A stretch of DNA of 64,000 bases, taken from assembly GCF_003336245.1 (NCBI RefSeq), contig NZ_QPHM01000001.1, positions 1,116,001 through 1,180,000 on the forward strand. Reading direction: 5' to 3'. Below are positions 45,882 through 55,103 of the stretch, one piece after another. A program made the translations under genes and the position numbers. This DNA is from Haloplanus salinus (GTDB taxonomy: Archaea; Halobacteriota; Halobacteria; Halobacteriales; Haloferacaceae). The notes beneath the pieces are model-generated. The model was given only the letters and a program-made list of their open reading frames with translations, had not been told where the DNA came from and ran no database searches. Each line of letters begins with the position of its first letter. The first letter of the stretch is position 1.

Positions 45882-46305
45882 GTGAGTGAGGCCAACTCGG
45901 CGAAGCGGCCGGTCTGCAGGCGGTCGTTCGCCGTGGTGTGCCCGTTCGCCAGCCGTTCGGCGACGACGAGCGATACGATTTCGTCGTCGGGGGTAGCGAC
46001 GTCTGTCACAGAATTCAGGTCAAAAACGGGACGCATCGAAAACGGCCGAATCCAGTTCGCGACGGGGAGTTCGGCAACACTCACCGGAGCGGTCGAGAAG
46101 GAGGGATACGACGGTCGAATCGACGCCTTCGCGGTCTATTCACCGTCTCTCGATGAAACGTACGTGGGTCCAACTTCGGAGGCACCGAGTGCGAGTGTGG
46201 GCCTCCGAATCGACGAGTCCGAGAGGCGGTCGCCAAACGTCAACTGGGCAGCGGAGTTCGGGATCGATTGCTGGCTCTCGTCGATCGAATATCGCTCCAT
46301 CGTAA
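45882..46305 (+). pseudogene. PD-(D/E)XK endonuclease, frameshifted
   Basis: Pieces of one protein appear in two frames. Frame A gives VSEANSAKR at 45882. Frame B gives AVVRRGVPVRQPFGDDERYD, then FVVGGSDVCHRIQVKNG, to about 46030. Frame A resumes with RIENGRIQFATGSSATLTGA, then DGRIDAFAVYSPSLDETY and LRIDESERRSPNVNWAAEF. This matches haloarchaeal PD-(D/E)XK nucleases of the group I intron endonuclease type, with the active-site D and QVK still visible. At least two frameshifts (about 45910 and 46030) break it. It ends next to an intron-bearing tRNA gene, a usual home of mobile elements. Confidence 0.72.
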
Positions 46306-46338
46306 GCGTTTATACAGCTGCTCTCATGCATCAGTATA

Positions 46339-46449
46339 GGGCCGGTAGCTCAGTCAGGCAGAGCGTCTGGCTTTTAACGTGGTCGCCCGGTCGAACGGGC
46401 GGGTGCGGAAGTGACCAGACGGTCGGGGGTTCAATTCCCTCCCGGCCCG
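46339..46449 (+). tRNA. tRNA-Lys(UUU) with a 37-nt intron
   Basis: The acceptor stem GGGCCGG pairs with CCGGCCC, followed by discriminator G at 46449; no CCA is encoded. The D-arm is GCTC/GAGC, the anticodon stem TCTGG/CCAGA, the loop CTTTTA|A with anticodon TTT at 46373-46375, and the T-arm GGGGG-TTCAATT-CCCTC. Between anticodon position 37 (46376) and position 38 (46414) lie 37 extra nt (46377-46413), the canonical place for an archaeal intron removed by the splicing endonuclease. The intron forms its own stem around CGCCCGG and CGGGCGG. The mature length is 74 nt. Confidence 0.9.
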
Positions 46450-46530
46450 TTTTCCCGCGAACGTCAGTGAGCAGTGAACACGCCCGGAGGTGTCGAACGA
46501 GGGAGGTCGCGCGCAGCGACGCAAGCACGT

Positions 46531-46560
46531 CCGACCGGAGTTCGACTCTCTCCCGGCCCG
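46531..46560 (+). repeat. tRNA 3'-end relic (possible att scar)
   Basis: CCGACCGGAGTTCGACTCTC followed by TCCCGGCCCG repeats the 3' end of the tRNA-Lys gene (T-arm and acceptor strand) with a few changes; the last 12 nt CTCCCGGCCCGT are identical. It ends 111 nt after the tRNA end. No matching 5' half is present. It is probably a degenerate attachment site or the remains of a duplicated tRNA gene. Confidence 0.6.
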
Positions 46561-46564
46561 TTCC

Positions 46565-46774
46565 CTACCCTACCACCACCAACCGCGCCTCCGTCTCGCG
46601 CTCACCGTCGGCGTCGTCGTCGACGTCGAGCGCGCAGTCCCGAACCCGTCGCGGTGGTCGAGACACCAGCCGTTCGAGCGTCGCGCGGGGTGGCCGTCGT
46701 GGTCGGGGGCGGCGTGGCACGGTCACCGAACACCGCTCCGCAGCCCTCAGTAGTCGGTGCGTATCGCCGGCCAC
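46565..46774 (-). CDS. Doubtful 69-aa ORF after dut
   Basis: A GTG start at 46774 gives MAGDTHRLLRAAERCSVTVP, an Arg/Pro-rich middle, and an acidic end RDCALDVDDDADGERETEAR. It begins 7 nt after the dut stop on the same strand. The acidic C-terminus looks coding and the Arg-rich middle does not. No family is recognised. It is listed so the gap is not left blank. Confidence 0.3.
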   Translation of the reverse strand: MAGDTHRLLRAAERCSVTVPRRPRPRRPPRATLERLVSRPPRRVRDCALDVDDDADGERETEARLVVVG

Positions 46775-46781
46775 TCGAGTA

Positions 46782-47255
46782 TCAACCGTCTATTCGCTCG
46801 CCCTGATAGCTGCCGTCGTAGGTGCCGTCGTGGGCCGCCTCGGCGAAGACGAGTTGGGCGATCCGGGCGCCGGGTTCGATCTCCACGTCGTGGTGGACGA
46901 CGAGCAAGCCCTCGCCGCGACCCTCGTAGCCGGCGTCCCAGACGGCCGTGTGGAGCATACAGCCGTTGCGCATGAGCGACGAACGGGGGTAGACGAAGCC
47001 GACGTGGCCCTCGGGAATCCGGATCGTCTCCCCGTACTCGGCGACGTAGCCCCCGGCGGGAAGGACGTAGGCGTCGGCGTCGGCGTCGGGAGCGAGCGCC
47101 GCCCGGTCGCCGATCCGCTTGCCGTCGCGGCCGATGCGTCCACGCTCCCGCGTCTCGAAGATGGCGTCGACGGTCAGGTCGACGCCGTTGGGCTGAATCT
47201 GTTCGGGCGCGACGGGCGTGACGTGGTCGGCGACGAACGAGCCGGCACGGAACAT
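46782..47255 (-). CDS. dut: dUTP diphosphatase / dCTP deaminase-family protein
   Basis: 157 residues from the ATG at 47255 (MFRAGSFVADHVTPVAPEQI). The trimeric dUTPase/Dcd fold shows QPNGVDLTVD (about 20), PRSSLMRNGCMLHTAVWDAG YEGRGEG (about 92-117) and PGARIAQLVFAEA (about 128). It lowers dUTP, preventing uracil in DNA. In haloarchaea the family is usually annotated as dUTPase, but the Dcd deaminase shares these motifs and a bifunctional role is possible. The frame open upstream of the ATG overlaps the aconitase promoter and is excluded. Confidence 0.85.
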   Translation of the reverse strand: MFRAGSFVADHVTPVAPEQIQPNGVDLTVDAIFETRERGRIGRDGKRIGDRAALAPDADADAYVLPAGGYVAEYGETIRIPEGHVGFVYPRSSLMRNGCMLHTAVWDAGYEGRGEGLLVVHHDVEIEPGARIAQLVFAEAAHDGTYDGSYQGERIDG

Positions 47256-47403
47256 ACCCGGGGGTGGCCGAGCGGGGACAAAACCGTGGCGGTCGTTCGG
47301 CGCCCGTCGAATCGGAGAACGTTCGTCGGTGAAATCGCCGCGGGAGGAGTTACCGCGCTTCAACGCGGGTTTTATATCCATCGGCGGTCGATGGCCGGAC
47401 GTT

Positions 47404-49380
47404 ATGGGACAGACGCTTACCGAAAAGATTCTCGACGACCACCTCGTCGAGGGGGATCTGGAGCCCGGCGAGGAGATCGGAATCGAGATCGATCAAGTAC
47501 TGACACAGGATACGACCGGGACGATGGTCTGGCTGCAGTTCGAGGCGCTCGAACTCGACGAAGTGCAGACGGAACTCGCCGCGCAGTACTGTGACCACCA
47601 GACGTACCAGTTCGACTTCAAAAACACCGACGACCACCGCTTCCTGCGCTCCGCCGCGGGCACGTACGGCGCGTACTTCTCCCGTCCGGGCAACGGCATC
47701 TGCCACAACGTCCACAAGGAGAACTTCGCGGCGCCCGGGAAGACGATGCTCGGCTCCGACTCGCACACGCCGACGCCCGGCGGGCTGGGCGAACTCGCCA
47801 TCGGTGCGGGCGGCCTCGACGTCGCCGTCGCCATGGGTGGCGGCCCGTACTTCGTCGAGATGCCCGAAGTCGTGAACGTCCGGCTCGAAGGCGAACTCCC
47901 CGACTGGGCCTCCGCGAAGGACCTCATCCTCGAGATGCTGCGGCGCCTCTCGGTCAAGGGCGGCGTCGGCAAGGTGTTCGAGTACACCGGTCCCGGCGTC
48001 GAGAGCCTCTCCGTGCCGGAGCGGACGACGATCACGAACATGGGAACGGAACTCGGCGCGACCACCTCCATCTTCCCGACCGACGACCGCACGAAAAACT
48101 ACCTCGAACGGCAGGGTCGTGGCGACGAGTACGTCGAACTCTCGGCCGACGAGGACGCGGAGTACGCCGACGAAATCGTCGTCGACCTCTCGGCCCTCGA
48201 ACCGCTTATCTCCACGCCGTCGATGCCGGACAACGTCGTTCCGGTGCGTGAAGTTGCCGGCGAGGACGTCGAACAGGTCATCGTCGGTTCCTGTACCAAC
48301 GGCGGGTACGCGGACATCCTCCCCGCGGCGAAGATGGTCGAGGGGCGTGAGATCCAGAAGGACCTCGAGATGATCGTCGCTCCGGGTTCGAAACAGGCCG
48401 GCGAACTCCTCGCCCGCGAGGGCTGGACGGCCGAGATGATGGCCGCCGGCGTCAACGTCTCCGAATCGACGTGTGGCCCCTGTATCGGCATCGGCCACGT
48501 CCCCGCTTCCGACTCCGTCTCCCTCCGGACGTTCAACCGGAACTTCGAGGGGCGGTCGGGTATCGAGAACGACTCGGTCTACCTCTGCTCGCCGCAGGTG
48601 GCCGCCGCCGCGGCGATCAAAGGCGAAATCGTCGACCCGCGGGACCTGGCCGAGGAACTCGGCGACCTGGAGTCGCCGGGCGTCGAACTCCCCGACCAGT
48701 ACGACGGGTCGAAGGCCGACATCATCAGGCCGGACGAGGCCGTCGACGACGACCTGATCAAGGGGCCGAACATCGGCGACGTGCCGCTGAAGGACCCGCT
48801 CGGGGCCGACATCGGCGGAGAGACCCTCCTGAAGATGGAGGACAACATCACCACCGACCACATCATCCCGGCCACCTCGGACATCCTCAAGTTCCGCTCG
48901 AACATCGAGCGGCTCTCCGAGTTCACGCTCTCCCGCGTCGACGAGACGTTCGCGGAGCGCGCGAAGGCCTCGGATCACGGCGTCCTCGTTGCCGGCGAGA
49001 ACTACGGCCAGGGCTCCTCCCGCGAACACGCGGCGATGTGTCCGATGTATCTCGGCGTCGAGGCCGTCCTCGCGCAGTCCTTCGCCCGCATCCACAAGGC
49101 GAACCTGTTCAACTTCGGGCTCCTGCCGCTGACCATCGATGGGGAGACGTACGACCGGATCGAACAGGGCGATCACGTGGAAGTCGTCGACGACGTGGCC
49201 GCCGCGGTGGCGGGTGGCGCGGAGGAGTTCACGATCCGCGTCGACGACGACTGGGAGGCCACCGCGCAGTTCGACGCCTCCGAGCGCGAGCGCGAAATCC
49301 TCGCGGCCGGCGGCAAACTCACCCTCACGAAACAGCAGTACGAAGGGGACGCCGGCGGCGCGACGCCCGCCGACGACTGA
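47404..49380 (+). CDS. acnA: Aconitate hydratase (copy 1)
   Basis: 658 residues, MGQTLTEKILDDHLVEGDLE. It interconverts citrate and isocitrate in the TCA cycle. The 4Fe-4S cysteines are in GSCTNGGYADILP (about 300) and STCGPCIGIGHV (about 360). The swivel-domain motif GENYGQGSSREHAAMCPMYL, with the catalytic Ser-Arg, lies near 535. The length fits the short aconitase/IPM-isomerase-like class common in archaea. A close paralogue lies at 58514-60481. Of the two, this one keeps the canonical CGPC. A long antisense open frame over the gene is a GC-driven shadow. Confidence 0.94.
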   Translation: MGQTLTEKILDDHLVEGDLEPGEEIGIEIDQVLTQDTTGTMVWLQFEALELDEVQTELAAQYCDHQTYQFDFKNTDDHRFLRSAAGTYGAYFSRPGNGICHNVHKENFAAPGKTMLGSDSHTPTPGGLGELAIGAGGLDVAVAMGGGPYFVEMPEVVNVRLEGELPDWASAKDLILEMLRRLSVKGGVGKVFEYTGPGVESLSVPERTTITNMGTELGATTSIFPTDDRTKNYLERQGRGDEYVELSADEDAEYADEIVVDLSALEPLISTPSMPDNVVPVREVAGEDVEQVIVGSCTNGGYADILPAAKMVEGREIQKDLEMIVAPGSKQAGELLAREGWTAEMMAAGVNVSESTCGPCIGIGHVPASDSVSLRTFNRNFEGRSGIENDSVYLCSPQVAAAAAIKGEIVDPRDLAEELGDLESPGVELPDQYDGSKADIIRPDEAVDDDLIKGPNIGDVPLKDPLGADIGGETLLKMEDNITTDHIIPATSDILKFRSNIERLSEFTLSRVDETFAERAKASDHGVLVAGENYGQGSSREHAAMCPMYLGVEAVLAQSFARIHKANLFNFGLLPLTIDGETYDRIEQGDHVEVVDDVAAAVAGGAEEFTIRVDDDWEATAQFDASEREREILAAGGKLTLTKQQYEGDAGGATPADD

Positions 49381-49427
49381 ACCCGTCGGCCCCACCGCAC
49401 CCGGAGAGCCGCCACCGCGGACCGTCT

Positions 49428-50033
49428 TCAGTCCGCAGTCGACCGATCGTTCGCTTCCGTCCCGACGTAGCCCGCGACCGTCGGGTAGAGCAGGACGAGC
49501 GGGATCGCACCGAGCACGACGCCGTGCGTGACCGTGTTGCCGCCGACGCTGACGGCGGCTGCCGTCACCCCGGCGTCGGCGTCGATCGCGAGGAACGCCA
49601 CCCCTTCGGCGAAGGCTTGGGCGAACGCGCCGAGGACGGCGGCCACCACCTGTGCGCGCCCGTCGGACGGGTCCCCGGCGACCCGGTGGAGGTACCACCC
49701 GAACACCGTGAAGCCGACGACGTAGCCGATGAATCCGATCGGATCGTCCAGTTCGTACCCCTCGAAGACGTCGAGGACGCCCTCGCCGACCGCCGCACCG
49801 AGTCCAGCCGAGAGCGTGGGGAATCCGAACCGACAGACCGCGACGAGGAGATAGACCAGGAAGAACGGCTTCAGGTCCACGTCCGTGGCGACCTCCCCCG
49901 GCGCCTCCGTGAGCAGCAGTCCGGCTATGAACAACAGGCAACTCACGACGCCGATACCGATCATCCGGAGTGGGCTTCCCCCCCGACTGGGGGCGTCGAT
50001 TCCGTCCGCCTCGGTCGGCGAGTCCTCGAGCAT
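49428..50033 (-). CDS. Multi-span membrane protein, 201 aa
   Basis: From the ATG at 50033: MLEDSPTEADGIDAPSRGGS, then five or six helices, among them FPTLSAGLGAAVGEGVLDVF and VAAVLGAFAQAFAEGVAFLA. The size and small-residue-rich helices with conserved Glu recall S-components of ECF transporters or related energising membrane proteins, but I cannot assign a substrate. It is convergent with aconitase copy 1, with 47 nt between the stops, and divergent from the histidine kinase. Confidence 0.72.
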   Translation of the reverse strand: MLEDSPTEADGIDAPSRGGSPLRMIGIGVVSCLLFIAGLLLTEAPGEVATDVDLKPFFLVYLLVAVCRFGFPTLSAGLGAAVGEGVLDVFEGYELDDPIGFIGYVVGFTVFGWYLHRVAGDPSDGRAQVVAAVLGAFAQAFAEGVAFLAIDADAGVTAAAVSVGGNTVTHGVVLGAIPLVLLYPTVAGYVGTEANDRSTAD

Positions 50034-50145
50034 CGATCGACCCTTGTCGGACCACGGTAAATTACTCGGGTGCCGATTATCAGCAGAGAAACCACCACGG
50101 GAGCAGTATATAGCACTCATACGAGCGTTCATTATCGTGTATCGT

Positions 50146-51321
50146 ATGCGTCTCGACACGATGAGCGTCGCCGCCAAGTGGCTCCGGCGTGATCCGGGGC
50201 GTGTCGGCATGTGGGTGCTGTGGACGGTGTTCACGAGCGCCTACGTCGTCTTCTTTTACCTGTACAACGACGCCCGGGAGATAGCGGACGCGGAGCTCGA
50301 CGGCTACCTCGAGGTGATTCTGCTCGGGATACCGCTGATGATCACGTTCGCCGCGACCGTCTGGATGTCCGAGTCGGACGTGGATCGGTCGCTTCACTAC
50401 CGGGTCGTGGTGTGGACCGTCGGCATCTCGGTGTTGTTTCTGGTGGCGGTGATGACGGCGCTGTTCGTCCTCGACCCGCAGTACGACCGCGGCGAGCACC
50501 TGCTCATGCTGTTGATGTCGGCGGGGTTCGGGGCGTCGATGGGCGCGGTGACCGGCATCGTCGAGGCGCGGTCGGTTCACTACGGGCGGGCCCGAGAGCG
50601 CGCTCGGGTCGAGGCCCGTCGCCGTCGGCGCGAACAACGGCGACTCGAGTATCTGAACCAGTATCTGCGCCACGAGGTGTTGAACGAAGTGAACAAGATC
50701 AACGGGTACGCGGACCTGGTGGCGACCCGTCTGGACGACGACACCGCCCGCGAGTGGGTCGAGGTCATCGAACGGTCGAGCGCCGACGTTGGCACGTTCA
50801 TCGCGTCGATCCGGTCGATCATGAACGGCGACACCGAGAGCCTCCACGTCCGCCCGACCGACGTGACCGCCGTCGCCGAGGCGACGGCCGATCGGGTGCG
50901 GACGACCGGCGACGGCACGGACGTCGTCGTCGACGCGCCCGGTCCGGTGTACGCCGCGGCCGGCGACCTGCTCGACCGGGTGTTTGTCAACCTCGTCGAG
51001 AACGCCGTCGAGCACTGCGCCGATCCGAGCGTCCGGATCACCGTCCGGACGGAGGGGGAAGCGGTCACCGTCGGCGTCCGCGACGACGGCCCGGGCATCC
51101 CCGACGACGCGCGGGGGACGCTGTTCGACCCGCCGGAGGCCGGTGACCACGGCTACGGTCTCTTTCTGAGTCGGCATCTCGTCGAACTGTACGGTGGCCG
51201 TCTCGAACTCGACGGGACCGGACCCGACGGCACGACGTTCTCGATGCGACTCGACGCGGCGGAGGCGCCCGACGGCCCGAATCCGGAGACCGCAGAGGGA
51301 CGGATGCCCGCGGCGACGTGA
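50146..51321 (+). CDS. Membrane sensor histidine kinase
   Basis: 391 residues. Four predicted helices (about residues 20-135) without a known sensor fold lead into a coiled-coil linker (ARERARVEARRRRREQRRLE). The dimerisation box is YLRHEVLNEVNKINGYADL, with the phospho-His near 175. The ATPase domain has FVNLVENAVEHCADP (N box), RDDGPGIPDD (G1) and GDHGYGLFLSRHLVELYGG (G2). No receiver or response regulator is adjacent, as is common in haloarchaea. An internal ATG at 50161 is an alternative start. Confidence 0.88.
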   Translation: MRLDTMSVAAKWLRRDPGRVGMWVLWTVFTSAYVVFFYLYNDAREIADAELDGYLEVILLGIPLMITFAATVWMSESDVDRSLHYRVVVWTVGISVLFLVAVMTALFVLDPQYDRGEHLLMLLMSAGFGASMGAVTGIVEARSVHYGRARERARVEARRRRREQRRLEYLNQYLRHEVLNEVNKINGYADLVATRLDDDTAREWVEVIERSSADVGTFIASIRSIMNGDTESLHVRPTDVTAVAEATADRVRTTGDGTDVVVDAPGPVYAAAGDLLDRVFVNLVENAVEHCADPSVRITVRTEGEAVTVGVRDDGPGIPDDARGTLFDPPEAGDHGYGLFLSRHLVELYGGRLELDGTGPDGTTFSMRLDAAEAPDGPNPETAEGRMPAAT

Positions 51322-51361
51322 TGCCCGAGGGCTTTTGCTCCCGTCGTCCATATCCGGGCGT

Positions 51362-51850
51362 GTGGCCACTCCCCCCGAATCCGCCGACGTGACGATTCGC
51401 GGCGTCGAGAAGTCGGATCTGGGTGCGATCGTCCGGATCGAACGGAAGTCGTTCGGTCAGCCGTGGCCGTACTCCGCGTTCGAACGCTTCCTCGACGAGC
51501 CTGGCTTCCTGGTCGCCACGCGCGACGACGGCGTGGTCGGCTACGTCGTCGGCGACGTGACGCCCAACTTCGGCCGCGACATCGGACACGTGAAGGACCT
51601 CGCCGTCGCCGACGCGGCCCGGCGGCGCGGCATCGGTCGTTCGCTGCTCGTCCAGTCGCTCACCGTCCTCGCCGTCGAGGGCGCGGCGGTGGTGAAACTG
51701 GAGGTGCGCGAGAGCAACGACCCCGCGCGGACGCTGTACCGCGACGTCGGGTTCGAGGTGGCCAGACGCGTCCCGCGATACTACCGCGACGGCGAGGACG
51801 CCCTCGTGATGCTGCTCGACGTAGCGGAGTGGTCGGAAGCCGAACCCTAA
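51362..51850 (+). CDS. rimI: Ribosomal S18 alanine acetyltransferase-like GNAT (RimI/NAT)
   Basis: 162 residues from a GTG at 51362. The GNAT fold has VKDLAVADAARRRGIGRSLL (CoA loop, about 78-97) and KLEVRESNDPARTLYRDVGF (motif B). GFEVARRVPRYYRDGEDALV is the RimI/Ard1-type C-terminal motif with the YY pair. It probably acetylates protein N-termini co-translationally. It is 40 nt after the kinase gene. Confidence 0.87.
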   Translation: MATPPESADVTIRGVEKSDLGAIVRIERKSFGQPWPYSAFERFLDEPGFLVATRDDGVVGYVVGDVTPNFGRDIGHVKDLAVADAARRRGIGRSLLVQSLTVLAVEGAAVVKLEVRESNDPARTLYRDVGFEVARRVPRYYRDGEDALVMLLDVAEWSEAEP

Positions 51851-51877
51851 TTACCGTTCGGGACCCGTCGTCCTGAC

Positions 51878-52258
51878 ATGGGACACGCCTGCCCGGTCTG
51901 TGAAACGCCCCAGCGCGACGCGGAGCATCTCGCGAACCACCTCGCCTTCACCGCCATGCTCCACGGCGACGCCCACGAGGCGTGGCTGGACGAACACGCA
52001 CCGGGGTGGATCGAGGACGGCGCCGCCGAACTCGCGCCGGTCGTCGTCGAGTACGCCGACGAGGCGGAGTACGACGAGGTGTTCGAGGACACGGTGCCCG
52101 AGGGTGACGGCCACGGGCACGCACACGAGCAGGGACACGCCCCGACGGGCGCCGCGTTCGACGCCGGTGACGCCGACGGCGACACTCAGCGCGTCCTCGC
52201 GGAGGCCCGCGAGATGACGCGGGCGATGCTGGAAGACGACGACGATACCAAGTCCTAA
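51878..52258 (+). CDS. DUF5810 family protein
   Basis: 126 residues, MGHACPVCETPQRDAEHLAN. An N-terminal CPVC with downstream His (AEHLANHLAF) suggests a C2H2-like zinc site. The middle ends in an acidic helix, and GHGHAHEQGHAP is a His-rich loop. It is a haloarchaea-only family of unknown function. It sits 27 nt after rimI and 25 nt before DUF5809. The families recur together in halophiles, as I recall. Confidence 0.86.
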   Translation: MGHACPVCETPQRDAEHLANHLAFTAMLHGDAHEAWLDEHAPGWIEDGAAELAPVVVEYADEAEYDEVFEDTVPEGDGHGHAHEQGHAPTGAAFDAGDADGDTQRVLAEAREMTRAMLEDDDDTKS

Positions 52259-52283
52259 GCCGCCGCCGGTGGGACGAGAAGGT

Positions 52284-52697
52284 ATGGAGACCGAAGGCGT
52301 GTTCGCCCCCGAGACGCTCGCGGACGCCCGCGAAGCCTACGAGTCGGTCGGCCCGGCGGCACAGACGGTCGTCCGCGAGACGGCGACGGCGATGGACTTC
52401 GACGGCGAGGAGTACCGGGAGCGCGTGACGAGCGACGTGGTGGAGACGGCGCGGGACGCCATGTTCGCCTCGCTGCTCGTCGTCCACGTCGGGGACTGGG
52501 CGGCGTTCGAGGACTGGCGCGCCGACGCCGCGGTCGACGTGACCCTGCTCGGCAGCGAGGACGTGGACGGCGTCGTCCGGCACGTCGCGCCCTTCGCCGA
52601 CGCGGCGGTAGCCGCCACCTACCAAGACGAGCGCGACGCGGCGGTCGCGACGTGTCGCCGGGCGGCGTTCGGGCGGCTCTACCGCGACGCGCTGTAG
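52284..52697 (+). CDS. DUF5809 family protein
   Basis: 137 residues from the ATG at 52284 (METEGVFAPETLADAREAYE). The conserved core is GPAAQTVVRETATAMDFDGE and TARDAMFASLLVVHVGDWAA. It is an acidic, helical, cytoplasmic protein of unknown function, adjacent to DUF5810. An ATG 15 nt upstream (MGREG) is less likely because family members begin near METxG. Confidence 0.86.
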   Translation: METEGVFAPETLADAREAYESVGPAAQTVVRETATAMDFDGEEYRERVTSDVVETARDAMFASLLVVHVGDWAAFEDWRADAAVDVTLLGSEDVDGVVRHVAPFADAAVAATYQDERDAAVATCRRAAFGRLYRDAL

Positions 52698-52735
52698 GGC
52701 GAAAGGCGTTTGCCCGCCCCGCGCCAACGGTCGCC

Positions 52736-53119
52736 GTGCGACCGATCACCCGCCGTGCAATCGTCGGCTTCGCCCTCGTCTGTCTCGCCCTCCTCGCGCT
52801 CGGCGCCCTCCCGTCCTCTCTGGGCGCCGGCGAGCCGTACTACCTGACGGCGACGCCCACCGACGTCGGGGGGGAAGCGGTGAACGTCACCGGCCTCTCC
52901 GAACGTCGCTACCCCTACCTCACGAGCGCCATCGAGTCGTCGTCGGGGCGCTCCGATCCCTACCGCCGCGGCGGATTCGGCCTGAAGGAATCGTTCGCCC
53001 ACTCCCCGTTCGACGAGCGGGACGGCCTAGTGGCCCGGAACCCCGAGGCCCGGCGGGACGGTGGCGTCCTCGTCGAGGACGGCGACGACCGGTATCTGGT
53101 GGCGGTGAGCCGCGCATGA
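52736..53119 (+). CDS. Exported or membrane-anchored hypothetical, 127 aa
   Basis: A GTG start at 52736 gives MRPITRRAIVGFALVCLALL, an N-terminal membrane anchor or signal. A small extracytoplasmic domain follows (about 35-127), with YYLTATPTDVGGEAVNVTGL and ending DGDDRYLVAVSRA. It overlaps the Nudix gene by 4 nt, so the two are co-translated. Such small proteins upstream of a Nudix hydrolase appear in other haloarchaea. No function is known to me. Confidence 0.78.
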   Translation: MRPITRRAIVGFALVCLALLALGALPSSLGAGEPYYLTATPTDVGGEAVNVTGLSERRYPYLTSAIESSSGRSDPYRRGGFGLKESFAHSPFDERDGLVARNPEARRDGGVLVEDGDDRYLVAVSRA

Positions 53120-53682
53120 CCGACGGTCCTGCCGACCACGACTGGCCGGTCGTCGAGTCGGTGACGGAGTACGAAACCGGTTGGTACACCGGCGGCTACG
53201 ATCTGGTCGAACAGCCCGACGGCTCGACGAAGCGCTACTACTGGGCGGAGCTTCCGCCGGCGGCGGTGGTGGTGGCCGTCGTCGACGACCGGCTTCTCTT
53301 CGTCGAGCAGTTCCGGCCCACGATCAGGGAGACACAACTCGAACTTCCCGCGGGCATCGTCGAGGACGGCGAGTCGTTCACGACGGCCGCGGCGCGGGAG
53401 CTGCAGGAGGAGACGGGGTTCGCCCCGGATTCGACGGCGCTGCTCGACGACTTCTGGACCTGTACCGGCGTTCTGCGGCACCGCCGCGGCATCGTCTTCG
53501 CCGAGGGACTGACCCCCGCCGCCCGCGATCTCGACGGCAACGAGTTCCTCACCGTTCGAACCGTCCCCGTCGCGGACGCCCTCGACGTGGCGCGTGCCCC
53601 GCCGACCAACGACGCCACCATCGAGGGCGTGTTGCTCGCACACGAGGACGGCCTGTTGGAAACACGAACGCCACGCGACTGA
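53116..53682 (+). CDS. Nudix hydrolase (ADP-ribose pyrophosphatase-like)
   Basis: 188 residues. The Nudix box GIVEDGESFTTAAARELQEE TG (about 92-114) is complete, with the metal-binding REx2EE. Upstream FVEQFRPTIRETQLELPAG is typical of ADP-ribose and sugar-nucleotide pyrophosphatases of the NudF/ADPRase class. It hydrolyses NDP-X with Mg2+. It overlaps the membrane-anchored gene upstream by 4 nt. Confidence 0.9.
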   Translation: MTDGPADHDWPVVESVTEYETGWYTGGYDLVEQPDGSTKRYYWAELPPAAVVVAVVDDRLLFVEQFRPTIRETQLELPAGIVEDGESFTTAAARELQEETGFAPDSTALLDDFWTCTGVLRHRRGIVFAEGLTPAARDLDGNEFLTVRTVPVADALDVARAPPTNDATIEGVLLAHEDGLLETRTPRD

Positions 53683-53802
53683 CAGCTTTGGTGACCCCGG
53701 CGTCTACGGGCGGGTGTATCCGGCCCGAACCCCCGCGACCGATCACGGCGGCTCGCGTCCACCGCCCGCGAGACGGGGGTCGCGATCACGACCCCAGCGA
53801 TC

Positions 53803-54503
53803 GTGACGCTGTACATCCTCACCGTCGTCATCGATTTCGTCTCCGGCGCGCTCGATCCGTTCATCGCCCTCCTGCGGTGGGTCGCGATCATCGGGCAGTT
53901 CGAGCGCGTCCGCTTCGCCAGCCTCCTGATCGAGGTCGGGGTGTACCCGTACGTCGTCGACTTCTTCACCGAACTCGTCGCGCTGATCGTGCCCTTTCTG
54001 ATCGTCGCGACCGTCGGGACGCTCGGGCGCAACCGTTACGGCGAGTGCCCCATCGACGTCTTCGGCTTCGCCGTCACGTCGACCCCGGGCGTCGGGACGG
54101 TCTACAAGGGCTTCCGACGGATGGGCGACGTGATGCTCGACGAGGGCGGCGGGAACGTTCGGGACAGCAAACTCGTCCGGTGTTTCGAGGAGGACGTCTA
54201 CGTGTCGGGGTTCGTGACGAGCGAGTCGCGGGAACCCATCGAAACCTCGACCGGGCACGACGACATGGTGTCGATGTTCCTCCCGGTGGCGCCGAACCCG
54301 GTCACCGGCGGCCTCCTCACCTACGTCCCCGAGAGCGACGTGTACGACATCGACATGACCGTCGAGGAGGGGTCCGGAGCATCCGCACCGGCGGCGTCGC
54401 CACGGGGCGTGGTGTCGGGGACTCGACACAGCTCACGATGGACGACCGCAAGCGCGTCACCGACCCCGACTGGCGCGGGTCGATCCGGGTCGGCGAGGAG
54501 TGA
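53803..54503 (+). pseudogene. DUF502 membrane protein, frameshifted near the 3' end
   Basis: The family pattern is clear: two helices (VTLYILTVVIDFVSGALDPF and VALIVPFLIVATVGTLGRNR), then PGVGTVYKGFRRMGDVMLDE, FLPVAPNPVTGGLLTYVPES and VYDIDMTVEEG. After that the frame is lost in a G-run (about 54366-54372). One extra G would continue in the next frame as VRSIRTGGVATGRGVGDSTQ to a stop at 54503, matching the family C-terminus. Without it the ORF runs as Ser/Pro-rich junk to 54531. The 5' end is also odd: homologous sequence extends upstream of the GTG at 53803 but has no start codon before a TGA at 53692. Confidence 0.72.
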
Positions 54504-54518
54504 TCGCTCGTTGACATC

Positions 54519-54958
<440 letters not shown>

Positions 54959-55103
54959 ACGTAACGAAAATCTCGATTTCGCCAACCAGACAACCTAAGT
55001 CGAGATAGGATCGATAAGCCGGTGATGGGTCCCGAGGCCCCCGCTCAGACCAGTCGAACCGATCCTGTCGGCCGGCGATCAGCCCGCGCACGGTGGCGTC
55101 GCC

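Noticed and set aside
45882-47594. A 570-aa plus-strand frame through the tRNA and dut
   Set aside because: It crosses a tRNA gene and a well-supported gene on the other strand. Only its first part is real, as a fragment of the broken endonuclease.
47350-50055. A 901-aa open frame antisense to aconitase copy 1
   Set aside because: It is Arg/Gly/Val-rich with no family pattern and mirrors the codon bias of the real gene. A similar 687-aa antisense frame covers copy 2 (58481-60544). Both are GC-driven shadows.
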